From contig NZ_JAHRHK010000001.1 of NCBI RefSeq assembly GCF_021246465.1, positions 162,060 to 226,059 of the forward strand: 64,000 bases of DNA, written 5' to 3'. The notes under the pieces were generated by a model. The model was given only the letters and a program-made list of their open reading frames with translations, did not search any database and was not told the DNA's origin. Below are positions 1 through 8,491 of the stretch, in pieces (positions within the stretch are counted from its first letter, which is position 1; each line of letters opens with the position of its first letter). Source of the stretch: Nocardioides sp. R-C-SC26 (GTDB lineage Bacteria > Actinomycetota > Actinomycetes > Propionibacteriales > Nocardioidaceae). The translations under genes and the position numbers were made by a program.

Positions 1-60
1 CCCTCTGGGGGGGCCCCCCCCCCCCCACCCCCCCCCCCCCCGGGACCCCCGCGGCCCCCG
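1..60. other. Homopolymeric contig end
   Basis: Bases 1-60 are almost entirely runs of C and G with a single A at 27 and another at 45. Nothing else in the window looks like this. It is probably an assembly or read-quality artefact at a contig edge, so codons here should not be trusted. Confidence 0.7.
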
Positions 61-77
61 CCGCCCCGGCGACAGCC

Positions 78-1211
78 GTGGTGAGGGCAGGTGACCGGAC
101 CCGGACCGTCTCGCTGACGCCCGGTGTCACGTCCACCTTCGCGCCGCTTCGTGCTCGACGGATCAGCGTGGCCTTCGACGAAGCACCCGGGCGTCGTCGC
201 GTCGAGGTGGCGGAGATGGTGCTCGGCGGCGTGGGCCTGACACGGCCCTTCTACGCCGACACCCGCACGGGAGCCGTCTGTGGTCTCGGCCCCAACCTGG
301 AGATCGCGGGCACCCGCGTGCGGACGCGCGTGATCGGCACGATGGGCGACGTCGTCAACGGCAGCCCCCTGCGACTCCAGGCGTGCGGGGCGGTCGACGT
401 CCCGGCCGGTGAGCACCTGTGGGCGGCCCCGCCGACGCGGGAGTTCCAGGTGGTGCAGTTGACGGCGCGGCCGGTGTCGGAGCACCCGAAGGGCCCCACG
501 GGCGACGAAGCGTCCGAAGCCGTCCGTGCCGTCGCGATCCAGAATTGGGGTGCCAGCGACCGCCAGGTGAGGGTCGGAGCGGGCCCCGCCTCGTTGCTCC
601 ATCTCCCCGAGAACTTCAACGCCGGCTGGGTGGCCACGACGGACGCGGGCGAGCTCGAGCCGATCCGGGTCGACGGCTGGCAGCAGGCCTGGCGGTTGCC
701 GGCCTCCTCGGCGCCGGTCGAGGTCGATCTGACGTACCGGCCGCAGCGGACCTACGACGTGCTGCTGCCCGTGGGGCTCGCCGTCAGCGGTGTCGTGCTG
801 CTCGCCGGCTTGGTCGCACTCGTGCTCGGCCGGCGACGTCGCCCCGCGGTGCCCTTCGAGACCGAGCGGGTAGCGCCGCTCGCGGCGTCGCCGCGATCAC
901 GTGGCCGGCAGCTCGCCCTGACCACGGCCGCACTGGTCGCGAGCGGCGTGCTGCTCGGCCCGGCGGCGACCGCCGGCCTGGTCCTCGGCTGGTGGGCGGT
1001 GGGACGCCGGGCGTTCGCGACGTCGGGGGCGATGATGGTGGCAGGCCTCGCCGGTGGGCTCCTCGTGACCCCCGCGGTGGTCGACGTCGCCTGGGACCCC
1101 GCCGCCGGGCGAGGCGCGGGTGACCTCGCGGCCGCGCTCGCCGTCGGCATCGCGCTCGGGGTGATCGCGCGGGCGCCCGCGCCCGACGTCGGACTGGAGG
1201 CCGCGCCATGA
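78..1211 (+). CDS. AftD-like arabinofuranosyltransferase, C-terminal part (5' partial)
   Basis: This is the 3' end of a longer gene cut by the contig edge; the frame stays open upstream of the GTG at 78, through the unreliable bases. It encodes about 377 residues. An extracytoplasmic region carries ENFNAGWVAT followed by GWQQAWRLP, the pattern I associate with the C-terminal region of AftD-type alpha-(1->3)-arabinofuranosyltransferases, which build arabinan of the mycolata-type cell wall. Three or more membrane segments follow (about residues 230-255, 280-310 and 320-365). The stop overlaps the next start as ATGA, so it is co-translated with the membrane protein downstream. Family assignment rests on motif memory only; a full-length gene would be expected to exceed 1000 residues. 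Confidence 0.65.
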   Translation: MVRAGDRTRTVSLTPGVTSTFAPLRARRISVAFDEAPGRRRVEVAEMVLGGVGLTRPFYADTRTGAVCGLGPNLEIAGTRVRTRVIGTMGDVVNGSPLRLQACGAVDVPAGEHLWAAPPTREFQVVQLTARPVSEHPKGPTGDEASEAVRAVAIQNWGASDRQVRVGAGPASLLHLPENFNAGWVATTDAGELEPIRVDGWQQAWRLPASSAPVEVDLTYRPQRTYDVLLPVGLAVSGVVLLAGLVALVLGRRRRPAVPFETERVAPLAASPRSRGRQLALTTAALVASGVLLGPAATAGLVLGWWAVGRRAFATSGAMMVAGLAGGLLVTPAVVDVAWDPAAGRGAGDLAAALAVGIALGVIARAPAPDVGLEAAP

Positions 1212-3085
1212 CGGCCACGTCCGCGGCGCTGGTCGCCGGCCCGTCGGCGCTGCGCAGGTTCCTCGCACCGTGGTGGAGTCGTCATGGTGTCGCCGCCGCG
1301 CTGGTCGTGGTGACGACGGCGATCTGGCGGGGCGTTCTGCTCGCGGGGTCCTACTTCAACCAGGACGACTTCTATCTCAGCGGGCGCGCCTTCCGTTCCG
1401 ACGTCACGGTCGAGTTCCTGCTGCGTGACACCGCCGGGCACGTCAACCCGTTCCAACAGCTGGCCTATGCGGCCCTCGCGCATCTGGCGCCCTACGACTG
1501 GGGTCTGGTCGCCGCCTTCGTGCTCGCGCTCCAGGTCGGCGCGATCGTGGTCATGTGGCACCTGCTGTGCCGCCTCCTGCCGGGTCGCTGGGTGGCCGTC
1601 GCGATGCTCGCCGTCTTCGCGTGGTCACCGCTGACCCTGGCGACCACGCTGTGGTGGAGCGCCGCGATGGGTCTGTGGCCGCACGTGATCTGTTCGCTGC
1701 TCGCGGTGCTCTTCCTGGTGCGCGAGCACCAGGGCGTCGGTCGGCGGGCAGCCAACCACGCCGCGATCCTCGCCGCGATCGTCGTGGGACTGCTCTGGCA
1801 CGAACGTGCTGTGCTGATCCCGCCGGTGGTGGCCGCGGTCGCGGTCGCGATGGAGGACGTGAGCGCCCGATCGGGTTGGCGCTCGGGGTGGCGGCGTCTC
1901 CGGGGGGCGTGGCGCCGTCACCGGCCGCTGTGGATCGTGGCGGCGCTGGTGGTGGTCGGCTATCTGATCGCCCACTCGCAGCTGACCACGGTCGAGGGCG
2001 GCGGCGGAGACCTCGGTGCGTCGCTCTCCATCAGCTGGGCATTCGTCGGGGAGAACGTCGTGCCCGGGCTCGCCGGCGGGCCGTGGGTGGCCGAGGTCGA
2101 CGGCGGCGCGGTCCAGCCCGCGGTGGCGGTCACGGTGGTGTCATCGGTGCTTGCCGTCGCGCTCGCGGGGCTGCTCCTGTGGCGCGGTGGTCCCGCCCGA
2201 CGATGGGCGCTGGCGTTCTTCGTGGCCTATGTCCTGGCCGACCTGGCCCTGGTGCTCGCGGGGCGCGGCGGGTTCGGCCGGGTCATCGGTCTGGATCCCC
2301 GCTACTCCTCCGACGTCGTGCACGCGGCCGTGCTGTTCGCAGCCGTGGCTCTGCGGGGTGCGCCCTCGCGCTACGGGCTCGGCGTGGATGCGCGGCGCTG
2401 GGCCCTGGTCCGCACCATGACCGTCGGGAGCGGCGTCGCTCTGTACGCCGCCGGATCGGCACTCGGTACCGCCGTCCTGGTGCCGCACTTCCAGAACCCG
2501 CTCGACCGCGAGTACCTGACGACGTTCCGAGCCGAGCTCGCCCGCGACCCCCACCAGGTGGTGCTCGACGAACTGGCTCCGGCCGAGATCGTGCTGCCGC
2601 TCGTCGGCGAGGACTCGCTCCTCTCGCGCATCCTCGGGCCCTTGCCTGAGGAGCCGGTCTTCGATCAGCCGTCGGCGCGGCTGCGTCAGGTCACCGACGA
2701 GGGGAACCTCGTCGTCGTCGAGCTCGACGGAGCCATCCCCGCGCGCCCCGGCCCCGTCGAGGGGTGCGGCTACGTGGTCGACGCGGATGGCACACGGGTG
2801 CCGATGGCCGCTCCGCTCGCGGGGCGAGTCGTCATCCGGGCCGGCTACTTCACCGACCGGGAGTCGACCGTCGAGGTGAGCGCGGGCACCTGGTCGGCGG
2901 AGTTCCTCGCCCGCGTCGGACCCAACGAGATCTGGTGGGTGCTCCCGGACCTCGAGATGCCGATCGGCAGCGTCCGCCTGCGGGTCCTCCCCGGGCCGGA
3001 CGACGCCGATGAGTCGGACGAGGGCGCCCCGACCCTGTGTGTGACGGCCCTCGAAGCGGGACTACCCGCGGTGGGCGACCGGTGA
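1208..3085 (+). CDS. Polytopic membrane protein, possible GT-C glycosyltransferase
   Basis: The protein has 625 residues, with roughly ten hydrophobic segments from residue 28 to about 430 and a soluble C-terminal domain of about 190 residues. An acidic motif NQDDFYL follows the first membrane span, where GT-C enzymes that use polyprenyl-phosphate sugar donors keep their acidic catalytic residues. The ATG overlaps the previous stop by 4 bases (ATGA), and the next gene overlaps this one (GTGA), so the three envelope genes form one translationally coupled unit. A GT-C role is inferred from topology, the acidic loop and the AftD neighbour. No specific family is recognised. Confidence 0.6.
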   Translation: MTATSAALVAGPSALRRFLAPWWSRHGVAAALVVVTTAIWRGVLLAGSYFNQDDFYLSGRAFRSDVTVEFLLRDTAGHVNPFQQLAYAALAHLAPYDWGLVAAFVLALQVGAIVVMWHLLCRLLPGRWVAVAMLAVFAWSPLTLATTLWWSAAMGLWPHVICSLLAVLFLVREHQGVGRRAANHAAILAAIVVGLLWHERAVLIPPVVAAVAVAMEDVSARSGWRSGWRRLRGAWRRHRPLWIVAALVVVGYLIAHSQLTTVEGGGGDLGASLSISWAFVGENVVPGLAGGPWVAEVDGGAVQPAVAVTVVSSVLAVALAGLLLWRGGPARRWALAFFVAYVLADLALVLAGRGGFGRVIGLDPRYSSDVVHAAVLFAAVALRGAPSRYGLGVDARRWALVRTMTVGSGVALYAAGSALGTAVLVPHFQNPLDREYLTTFRAELARDPHQVVLDELAPAEIVLPLVGEDSLLSRILGPLPEEPVFDQPSARLRQVTDEGNLVVVELDGAIPARPGPVEGCGYVVDADGTRVPMAAPLAGRVVIRAGYFTDRESTVEVSAGTWSAEFLARVGPNEIWWVLPDLEMPIGSVRLRVLPGPDDADESDEGAPTLCVTALEAGLPAVGDR

Positions 3086-4881
3086 GCCTTCGCGCGGGAT
3101 CGCTCCGCCGCCGGCCCTGGCACGCCGATCTGCTGGTCGGCGCGGTCGTGGCGCTCGCCGTGTTCGGCCCGCTGCTGACCTCGACGGGCTACTGGCTCGT
3201 GGGTGACATGGTGTTCGTTCCCCGCCAGCCGTGGAAGCCGGAGTGGCTGGGGCTCGACGGCGCCCTGCCGCGCGCTGTCCCGATGGACGCACTGATCTCG
3301 GCCGCGACCCAGGTCCTGCCCGGCTGGGTGGTGCAGCGGGTGCTGCTGATCGGGGGATTCCTCGTCGGCGCGCTCGGTGTCGGGCGACTCGTCGCCGACG
3401 CCCCGTGGTACGCCCGTGCCGCGGGGATCACGATCTTCCTTTGGAACCCGTGGGTGCACGACCATCTGCAGATCGGTCAGTGGGCGATCCTGTCGGGCTA
3501 TCTGGTGCTGCCGTGGGTCGCACTGGCCGCGCGCGGCCTGCGTGCCGACGCGCGCCGTGCCTGGCCGACGTCGGTGCTCGTGCTGACGGCTGCGGCGGTG
3601 TGCAGTCCCTCGAGCGGGATCACCGCCGTGGCCGTGCTCGCCGTCCTCAGCGCCGCGGATCGGTGGCGTACCCGGCTGAGCAGGCTGGCCGTGGTCGGTG
3701 CTCTCGGTGTGCTCGCCAACCTGCCCTGGCTCGTGCCGGCCCTCGTCGCCACACCGGCGAGCGCCGGTTCCTCCGGCGCCTTCGACGTCTTCGCGGCCCG
3801 CGGCGAGTCCTCCCTGGGGGTGATCGCCAGCCTGTTCTCGCTCGGGGGCACGTGGAAGACCTCGATCGTCGCGGGTGAGCGCACCAGTGCCGTGATCGTC
3901 GTCGTCGCGGCTCTGCTCACTCTCGCCGCACTCGCCGGCCTGACGCGCCGTGCGCGCGCGGGAGCGCCGACGTCGCTGGAGGCGCGTCGGCTGGGATGGA
4001 CCGCGCTCGGGGCGATCGTCGTCGCGGCCGCGGCGCCCCTCGGGGCGGACGGCGTGCTGGCCGGCCTTGCGGACGTCGTGCCCGGCGTCGCGATGCTCCG
4101 AGACTCCCATCGCTACCTGGCGCCCGCGGGTCTCGCGCTCGCCGTGGGAGCCGTCGAGGCGGTCACCTGGCTGCGGGCACGGGTCGCGCCGGGGCGGGAG
4201 GCTGTCTGGGCAGGGATCGTGGCAATGCTGCTCGCGCCCGTCGTCCTGCTACCGAGCCTGGCCTGGGGTGGCGCGGTCGCGGCCGATCGCGGGGGTTCCC
4301 TGCGTCCGGTGCACTACCCGGACTCCTGGTTCGAGGTGCGCGACCACCTCGAGGGCCAGCGCGCCGAGCTCGCTGACGATCCGGTCACGGTGGTGCTGCC
4401 GTGGAGCGGTGGCTACCGCGGCTTCGGCTGGAACCATGGACGCGCGGTGCTGGATCCCGCGCCGCGCTTCCTGCCCGGTCGCGTGCTGGTCGACGATCGG
4501 ACGTTCGTCGACGGCGCCGCGGTGCCGGGGGAGGATCCGCGTCTCGACGCCGTCGTGACGGCGCTGGGTCACGAGGAACCGGCCGCGATGGTCGGCGCTC
4601 TCCGGGCGCTCGGCGTGACGGGGCTGCTCGTGGAGTCGGGGGAGGTCCCCGACGGCGTCTCCGAGCTCGGTTCGCGGTTGGTCTTCGGCGATGCCGCTGA
4701 GCCGCTCGTGCTCGTAGAACTGGCGCCGCTGCCTCGCGACGCCACCCGGATGGACACATTCACTAGTCATTCCGCGTCACCTGCGATGGTCGTCGGGGCA
4801 GACCTTCTCGTCGTGGCCACCGCACTCGTGTCAGGTGTGTTACACCTGACACGAGGGAGAACGCGTCGCCGCTTCGGGTGA
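3082..4881 (+). CDS. Polytopic membrane protein, AftD-like N-terminal pattern
   Basis: The protein has 599 residues when started at the GTG at 3082, chosen because GTGA overlaps the previous stop; an upstream in-frame start at 3037 would bury 45 bases in the preceding gene. About ten membrane segments are visible. The stretch NPWVHDHLQIGQWAILSGY resembles a conserved loop of AftD-type arabinosyltransferases as I remember it. It is probably a GT-C fold enzyme or transporter of cell-wall polysaccharide assembly. The C-terminus is hydrophobic (about residues 570-590), and its codons contain a long perfect palindrome at 4825-4855. Confidence 0.6.
   Translation: MSLRAGSLRRRPWHADLLVGAVVALAVFGPLLTSTGYWLVGDMVFVPRQPWKPEWLGLDGALPRAVPMDALISAATQVLPGWVVQRVLLIGGFLVGALGVGRLVADAPWYARAAGITIFLWNPWVHDHLQIGQWAILSGYLVLPWVALAARGLRADARRAWPTSVLVLTAAAVCSPSSGITAVAVLAVLSAADRWRTRLSRLAVVGALGVLANLPWLVPALVATPASAGSSGAFDVFAARGESSLGVIASLFSLGGTWKTSIVAGERTSAVIVVVAALLTLAALAGLTRRARAGAPTSLEARRLGWTALGAIVVAAAAPLGADGVLAGLADVVPGVAMLRDSHRYLAPAGLALAVGAVEAVTWLRARVAPGREAVWAGIVAMLLAPVVLLPSLAWGGAVAADRGGSLRPVHYPDSWFEVRDHLEGQRAELADDPVTVVLPWSGGYRGFGWNHGRAVLDPAPRFLPGRVLVDDRTFVDGAAVPGEDPRLDAVVTALGHEEPAAMVGALRALGVTGLLVESGEVPDGVSELGSRLVFGDAAEPLVLVELAPLPRDATRMDTFTSHSASPAMVVGADLLVVATALVSGVLHLTRGRTRRRFG
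4825..4855. promoter_or_regulatory. Perfect 14-bp hyphenated palindrome
   Basis: CTCGTGTCAGGTGT and its exact reverse complement are separated by GTT. The element lies inside the last codons of the membrane protein gene, 63 bases before the DUF2613 start. There is no T-run after it. It could be an operator for a dimeric regulator acting on the DUF2613 and glycosyltransferase genes, or a stem-loop ending the upstream mRNA. Confidence 0.55.
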
Positions 4882-4918
4882 GTGCGCGTTGCTGAGGTCT
4901 TGGGAGGGACTGAGCATC

Positions 4919-5050
4919 ATGAACGTGGCCATTTCCGCAGTGGTGGGGGCCGTGCTGGCCACCGTCGCACTCATCGGCGGCGTCAACGCCGCCAAGGGTG
5001 ATCAGAAGCCCGTCGCGCAGACCGAGCTGTACCAGTACTCGAGCCAGTAG
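4919..5050 (+). CDS. DUF2613 family small membrane protein
   Basis: This 43-residue ORF has a good ribosome site (GGAGGGA about 8 bases before the ATG). It begins with a hydrophobic segment (residues 3-23) followed by a short polar tail ending in YQYSSQ. Size, the N-terminal span and the sequence around GGVNAAKGDQKP match what I know of the actinobacterial DUF2613 family of tiny exported or membrane proteins of unknown function. It sits between envelope genes, so a role in envelope assembly is possible but unproven. Confidence 0.7.
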   Translation: MNVAISAVVGAVLATVALIGGVNAAKGDQKPVAQTELYQYSSQ

Positions 5051-5209
5051 TGCTCTGAGCGCTCGGCGACGAGCGAGGTGGTTCCGCGGAATCACCGAGG
5101 ACACGGGCAACGACCGGGGAGGGTCGCTGTCTCGGTGTCGTGATCCCGGCGGGGGGCCGGGATCGGAGCTCACCTCGGTGAGCGCAGACGGAGCATGGGA
5201 GGGCCCCGG

Positions 5210-5992
5210 ATGCTGCAGATCGTCATACCCGCCTTCAACGAGGAGGCGCGGCTGCCGCGCACGTTGCGCGAGCTGCGTCGCTACGTGCGCGAGAACCGTG
5301 CACTGCTCGGTGAGGTCGAGGTCATCGTCGTCGACAACGCCAGCACGGACGCGACCACTCAGGTCGCCCTGGCTGCGCACACCTCGGCCCTGCCGGTGCG
5401 CGTCGTGGCATGCCCGACGCGCGGCAAGGGAGCCGCCGTCGCCGCCGGGATCGCCGTCACGACGGCGCCTGTCGTCGGCTTCATGGACGCCGACGGAGCG
5501 ACGCGACTCTCCGCGCTGGTCGAGGCCACGCGCCTGCTCGCGCTCGGTCACGACGTCGCCATCGGCTCGCGCGGCGCACACGGCGCCGTCGCCGAGGTGC
5601 GACACAGCCGGCTGCGCGAGTCGGGCGCCCACTGGTACCGCACCTGGGCGCAGCGGGTCGTTCCCGGCGTCAGCGACACGCAGTGCGGATTCAAGATCAT
5701 GGACGGCGACCTCGCGCGCGAGGCCTGCGCGGAGCTGCGGACCCACGGGTTCTCCTTCGACGTCGAGCTGCTGGCGCGGCTGCGTCGCCGCGGCGCCCGG
5801 CTGGCCGAGTTCCCGGTGGAGTGGGCCGACGTGCCCGGATCCACCTTCGAGCCGCTGCGTCACGGAGCCGCCTCGTTCGTCGACCTGGCGCGCATCTCCT
5901 GGCGCCTGCGTGGCGCGACGGCCGTCGTCTCGGTGCCGCGGTTCGCGCCGGCGATCGCCTCGCCCGCACCCGCCGTCGCGGTGGAGGCCTGA
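5210..5992 (+). CDS. Glycosyltransferase family 2 (ALG5/Dpm-like)
   Basis: The protein has 260 residues. It opens with the GT2 nucleotide-sugar fold: IVIPAFNEE at residues 4-12, VVDNASTDAT, then a DxD-type metal site in MDADGATR, and later DTQCGFKIM, a signature of ALG5-like dolichyl or polyprenyl-phosphate sugar synthases. No membrane span is evident. It probably transfers a sugar from a nucleotide donor to a polyprenyl phosphate, feeding the membrane GT-C enzymes upstream. The ATG at 5210 has GGAGGG upstream; an in-frame ATG at 5195 would overlap that site. Confidence 0.8.
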   Translation: MLQIVIPAFNEEARLPRTLRELRRYVRENRALLGEVEVIVVDNASTDATTQVALAAHTSALPVRVVACPTRGKGAAVAAGIAVTTAPVVGFMDADGATRLSALVEATRLLALGHDVAIGSRGAHGAVAEVRHSRLRESGAHWYRTWAQRVVPGVSDTQCGFKIMDGDLAREACAELRTHGFSFDVELLARLRRRGARLAEFPVEWADVPGSTFEPLRHGAASFVDLARISWRLRGATAVVSVPRFAPAIASPAPAVAVEA

Positions 5993-5995
5993 GCG

Positions 5996-7342
5996 ATGGC
6001 CCTCCACAGTGCGACCACCGACTCGCAGAACCGGCCGCTCCGCGCGGTCGTCGTGAACTGGCGCGACCTCGGCCACCGCCTGGCGGGCGGCTCGGAGCGC
6101 TACGCGTGGGAGAGCGCTCGTGCCCTGCGCGACGCCGGGGTGGCCGTCGAGTTCATCACCGCTCGTGACCGGGGCCAGTCCCGGAGCGAGGAGGTCGAGG
6201 GGATCGGGATCCGTCGAGGTGGCGGAGCCTTCGGCTTCTACCTCTTCGCGGCCTGGTCGTTGCTGACCCGGCGCCGTCGGCTCGACGTCGTCATCGACCC
6301 CGAGTGCGGGATCCCCGCCTTCTCGCCGCTCTTCGTCCGCCGCACCACCGCCGTCGTGCTCGTCGTCCACCACGTGCACCAGAAGCAGTTCGGCACCTAC
6401 TTCCCCGCGCCGGTGGCCGCATTCGGCCGTTGGCTCGAGCGGGTGGCGATGCGTCGGGTCTACCGGGGACGACGCACGGTGGCGGTCTCGGAGTCGACGC
6501 GCCGCGAGATGCAGGGCCAGCTCGGCTGGACCGGCGAGATCGAGCTGCTGGCCAACGGTGCGGATGTGCCGTCGACCTCCACCGGACCCATCGCCCGCTC
6601 GACGTCTGCTGACCGGCTGGTGGTGCTGGGCCGGCTCGTGCCTCACAAGCGCGTCGACCTGGTGCTGCGTGCGGTGCGCGACCTCGCCGCCGAGCGCCCC
6701 GATCTCCAGCTCGACGTCTGCGGCAAGGGGCCCGAGCAAGAGCGGCTCGAGCAGCTGGCGGCGACGTGGGGGATCGCCGACCGGGTCCGGTTCCACGGAT
6801 ACGTCGAGGACGCCGAGCTGGCCGAGATCCTCAGCCGCGCGACGCTGCACGTGTGCGCCTCCGACGTCGAGGGCTGGGGCCAGGTGGTCATCGACGTCGC
6901 CGCCCACGGCGTGCCCACCGTCGCGCGCGACGTGCCGGGACTGCGCGACTCCATCCGCGACGGGGAGACCGGCTTCCTCACCCCGGACGACGTCGACCCC
7001 GAGCGCACCGCCGAGCGCGTGACCGCCGCCATCGGTTCGGCGCTGACGACCCTGGAGTCGGCACCGCGACGCCGCGAGATCGCGGCCGCGTGCCGTCGCT
7101 GGGCGCAGGGATTCAGCTGGGCCCGCATGCACGCCGAGACCGTTGCGCTGGTCGCCGACGAGCTGGTCCGCCGGCGCGGCGCGGACGTCCACCCCGGTGC
7201 CCGACCACGGCATCGCGACCACGGCGTCGCCGTCGCCACGACCGACCGATCCGGCGATGGTGAGCAGATGCTCGCCGTCTCTCCGGTCGCCTGCCCCACC
7301 ACCCGTCCCTCGACGCCGTCGAGCACGACCTGCGCGGCCTGA
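5996..7342 (+). CDS. Glycosyltransferase family 4
   Basis: The protein has 448 residues and a GT-B architecture. The N-terminal half has a GGSERYAWE loop typical of acceptor binding; the C-terminal half has VVLGRLVPHKRVDL and EGWGQVVID, corresponding to the EGWG-x4-E motif but with Asp in place of the second Glu. It starts three bases after the GT2 gene, so the pair is co-transcribed. The last 45 or so residues, after the GT-B fold, are low-complexity and rich in Thr, Pro and Arg, and look disordered. The donor and acceptor cannot be read from sequence; envelope polysaccharide is likely from context. Confidence 0.8.
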   Translation: MALHSATTDSQNRPLRAVVVNWRDLGHRLAGGSERYAWESARALRDAGVAVEFITARDRGQSRSEEVEGIGIRRGGGAFGFYLFAAWSLLTRRRRLDVVIDPECGIPAFSPLFVRRTTAVVLVVHHVHQKQFGTYFPAPVAAFGRWLERVAMRRVYRGRRTVAVSESTRREMQGQLGWTGEIELLANGADVPSTSTGPIARSTSADRLVVLGRLVPHKRVDLVLRAVRDLAAERPDLQLDVCGKGPEQERLEQLAATWGIADRVRFHGYVEDAELAEILSRATLHVCASDVEGWGQVVIDVAAHGVPTVARDVPGLRDSIRDGETGFLTPDDVDPERTAERVTAAIGSALTTLESAPRRREIAAACRRWAQGFSWARMHAETVALVADELVRRRGADVHPGARPRHRDHGVAVATTDRSGDGEQMLAVSPVACPTTRPSTPSSTTCAA

Positions 7343-7390
7343 CCGCGCGACCGACATCGATCCCACCGACGTGACCGAGAGGCCCACACC

Positions 7391-8440
7391 ATGAGCGGAA
7401 CCACCACCACCCGACCCCGGCCCGGAGCCGACAGCAACGAGAACGCCCGGCGTCCGGGCAGGCCCCGAGGTGTCCGGCGTGCCCTGGGCGTCGCCCTGGT
7501 CGGCCTCGGCGCCTTCCTGATCGTCGCCGCGGGGATGATCAAGTTCTACGCCTACCCGAACCTCGCCCAGGCGCCGACGAACTACGAGTCCGAGACGAAC
7601 CTGGCCGGCCAGGACGTCACGGTCTTCAACAGCGACCCCGACGTGCTCGCGCCGATCGTGACCGACCTCGCGGTCAGCTCGCGCACGATCGCCGACTCCG
7701 GCGCGGACGCGCCCGACGGCGTCGTCGTCTGGGTCAACAGCGCCACGGTCACGATGGCCGACGGCACGGTGTTCCAACAGTCGACCGAGCGTGCCGCCTT
7801 CGATCGGGTCAGCGGTGCTGCGACCGAGCGCGCCGCCTCGTGCGAAGCGTGCGACTCCTGGGTCGAGGAGACCTACACCGACACCCAGGGCGAGGAGCAG
7901 CTGCGCCGGGAGAACATCACGCGTGGCGGTCAGATCTACAAGTTCCCCTTCGACACGCAGAAGAAGGACTACCTGCAGTGGGACGGCACCCTCGGTGAGG
8001 CGACGACGGCGAGGTTCGACGGCGTCACGTCCATCGACGGCTTGAAGGTCTACCGGTTCGTGCAGGAGATCCCCAGCGAGGTCGTCGACCAGCGCGAGGT
8101 GCCCGGCTCGCTCTTCGGTTCCGAGGAGGCCTCGGTGACCGCGGACGTCAACTACGCGATGACGCGCACCCTCTACATCGAGCCGACGACCGGTGCGCCG
8201 GTGAACCGGGTCGAGGACCGCATCCAGACCATGAGCTACCGGGGCACCACGATCGACCTCTTCGTCGGCACCGTCGCCTACACCAGCGACCAGGTCGCCG
8301 AGCTCGTCGAGGACGTCAAGGGCACGGCGCCGATGCTCGCCGGCATGCAGGGGACCTTCCCGTTGCTGGCACTGCTCCTCGGCGTCGCGAGTGTGGCCGG
8401 CGGACTGTGGCTGCGCCGTGGGGGCCGCGCAACGGTCTGA
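7391..8440 (+). CDS. DUF3068 (PorA-family) membrane protein
   Basis: The protein has 349 residues: a basic, disordered N-terminus of about 30 residues, one membrane span (about 33-53), a large extracytoplasmic domain beginning FYAYPNLAQAP, and a second span near 322-342. This two-span layout and the opening motif match the actinobacterial DUF3068 family, filed in Pfam under the PorA name. The molecular role is unknown. It follows the GT4 gene by 48 bases with GAGAGG before the ATG, which suggests the same envelope operon. Confidence 0.75.
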   Translation: MSGTTTTRPRPGADSNENARRPGRPRGVRRALGVALVGLGAFLIVAAGMIKFYAYPNLAQAPTNYESETNLAGQDVTVFNSDPDVLAPIVTDLAVSSRTIADSGADAPDGVVVWVNSATVTMADGTVFQQSTERAAFDRVSGAATERAASCEACDSWVEETYTDTQGEEQLRRENITRGGQIYKFPFDTQKKDYLQWDGTLGEATTARFDGVTSIDGLKVYRFVQEIPSEVVDQREVPGSLFGSEEASVTADVNYAMTRTLYIEPTTGAPVNRVEDRIQTMSYRGTTIDLFVGTVAYTSDQVAELVEDVKGTAPMLAGMQGTFPLLALLLGVASVAGGLWLRRGGRATV

Positions 8441-8491
8441 CCGCCACGTGGTGGGTCGGCGGCACGCCGGCCCACCACAACCTCGACCCGG

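Noticed and set aside
4763-7777. Antisense reading frame of about 1000 codons over the GT2/GT4 genes
   Set aside because: The sense strand encodes two complete glycosyltransferases with motifs; the antisense product has no recognisable domain.
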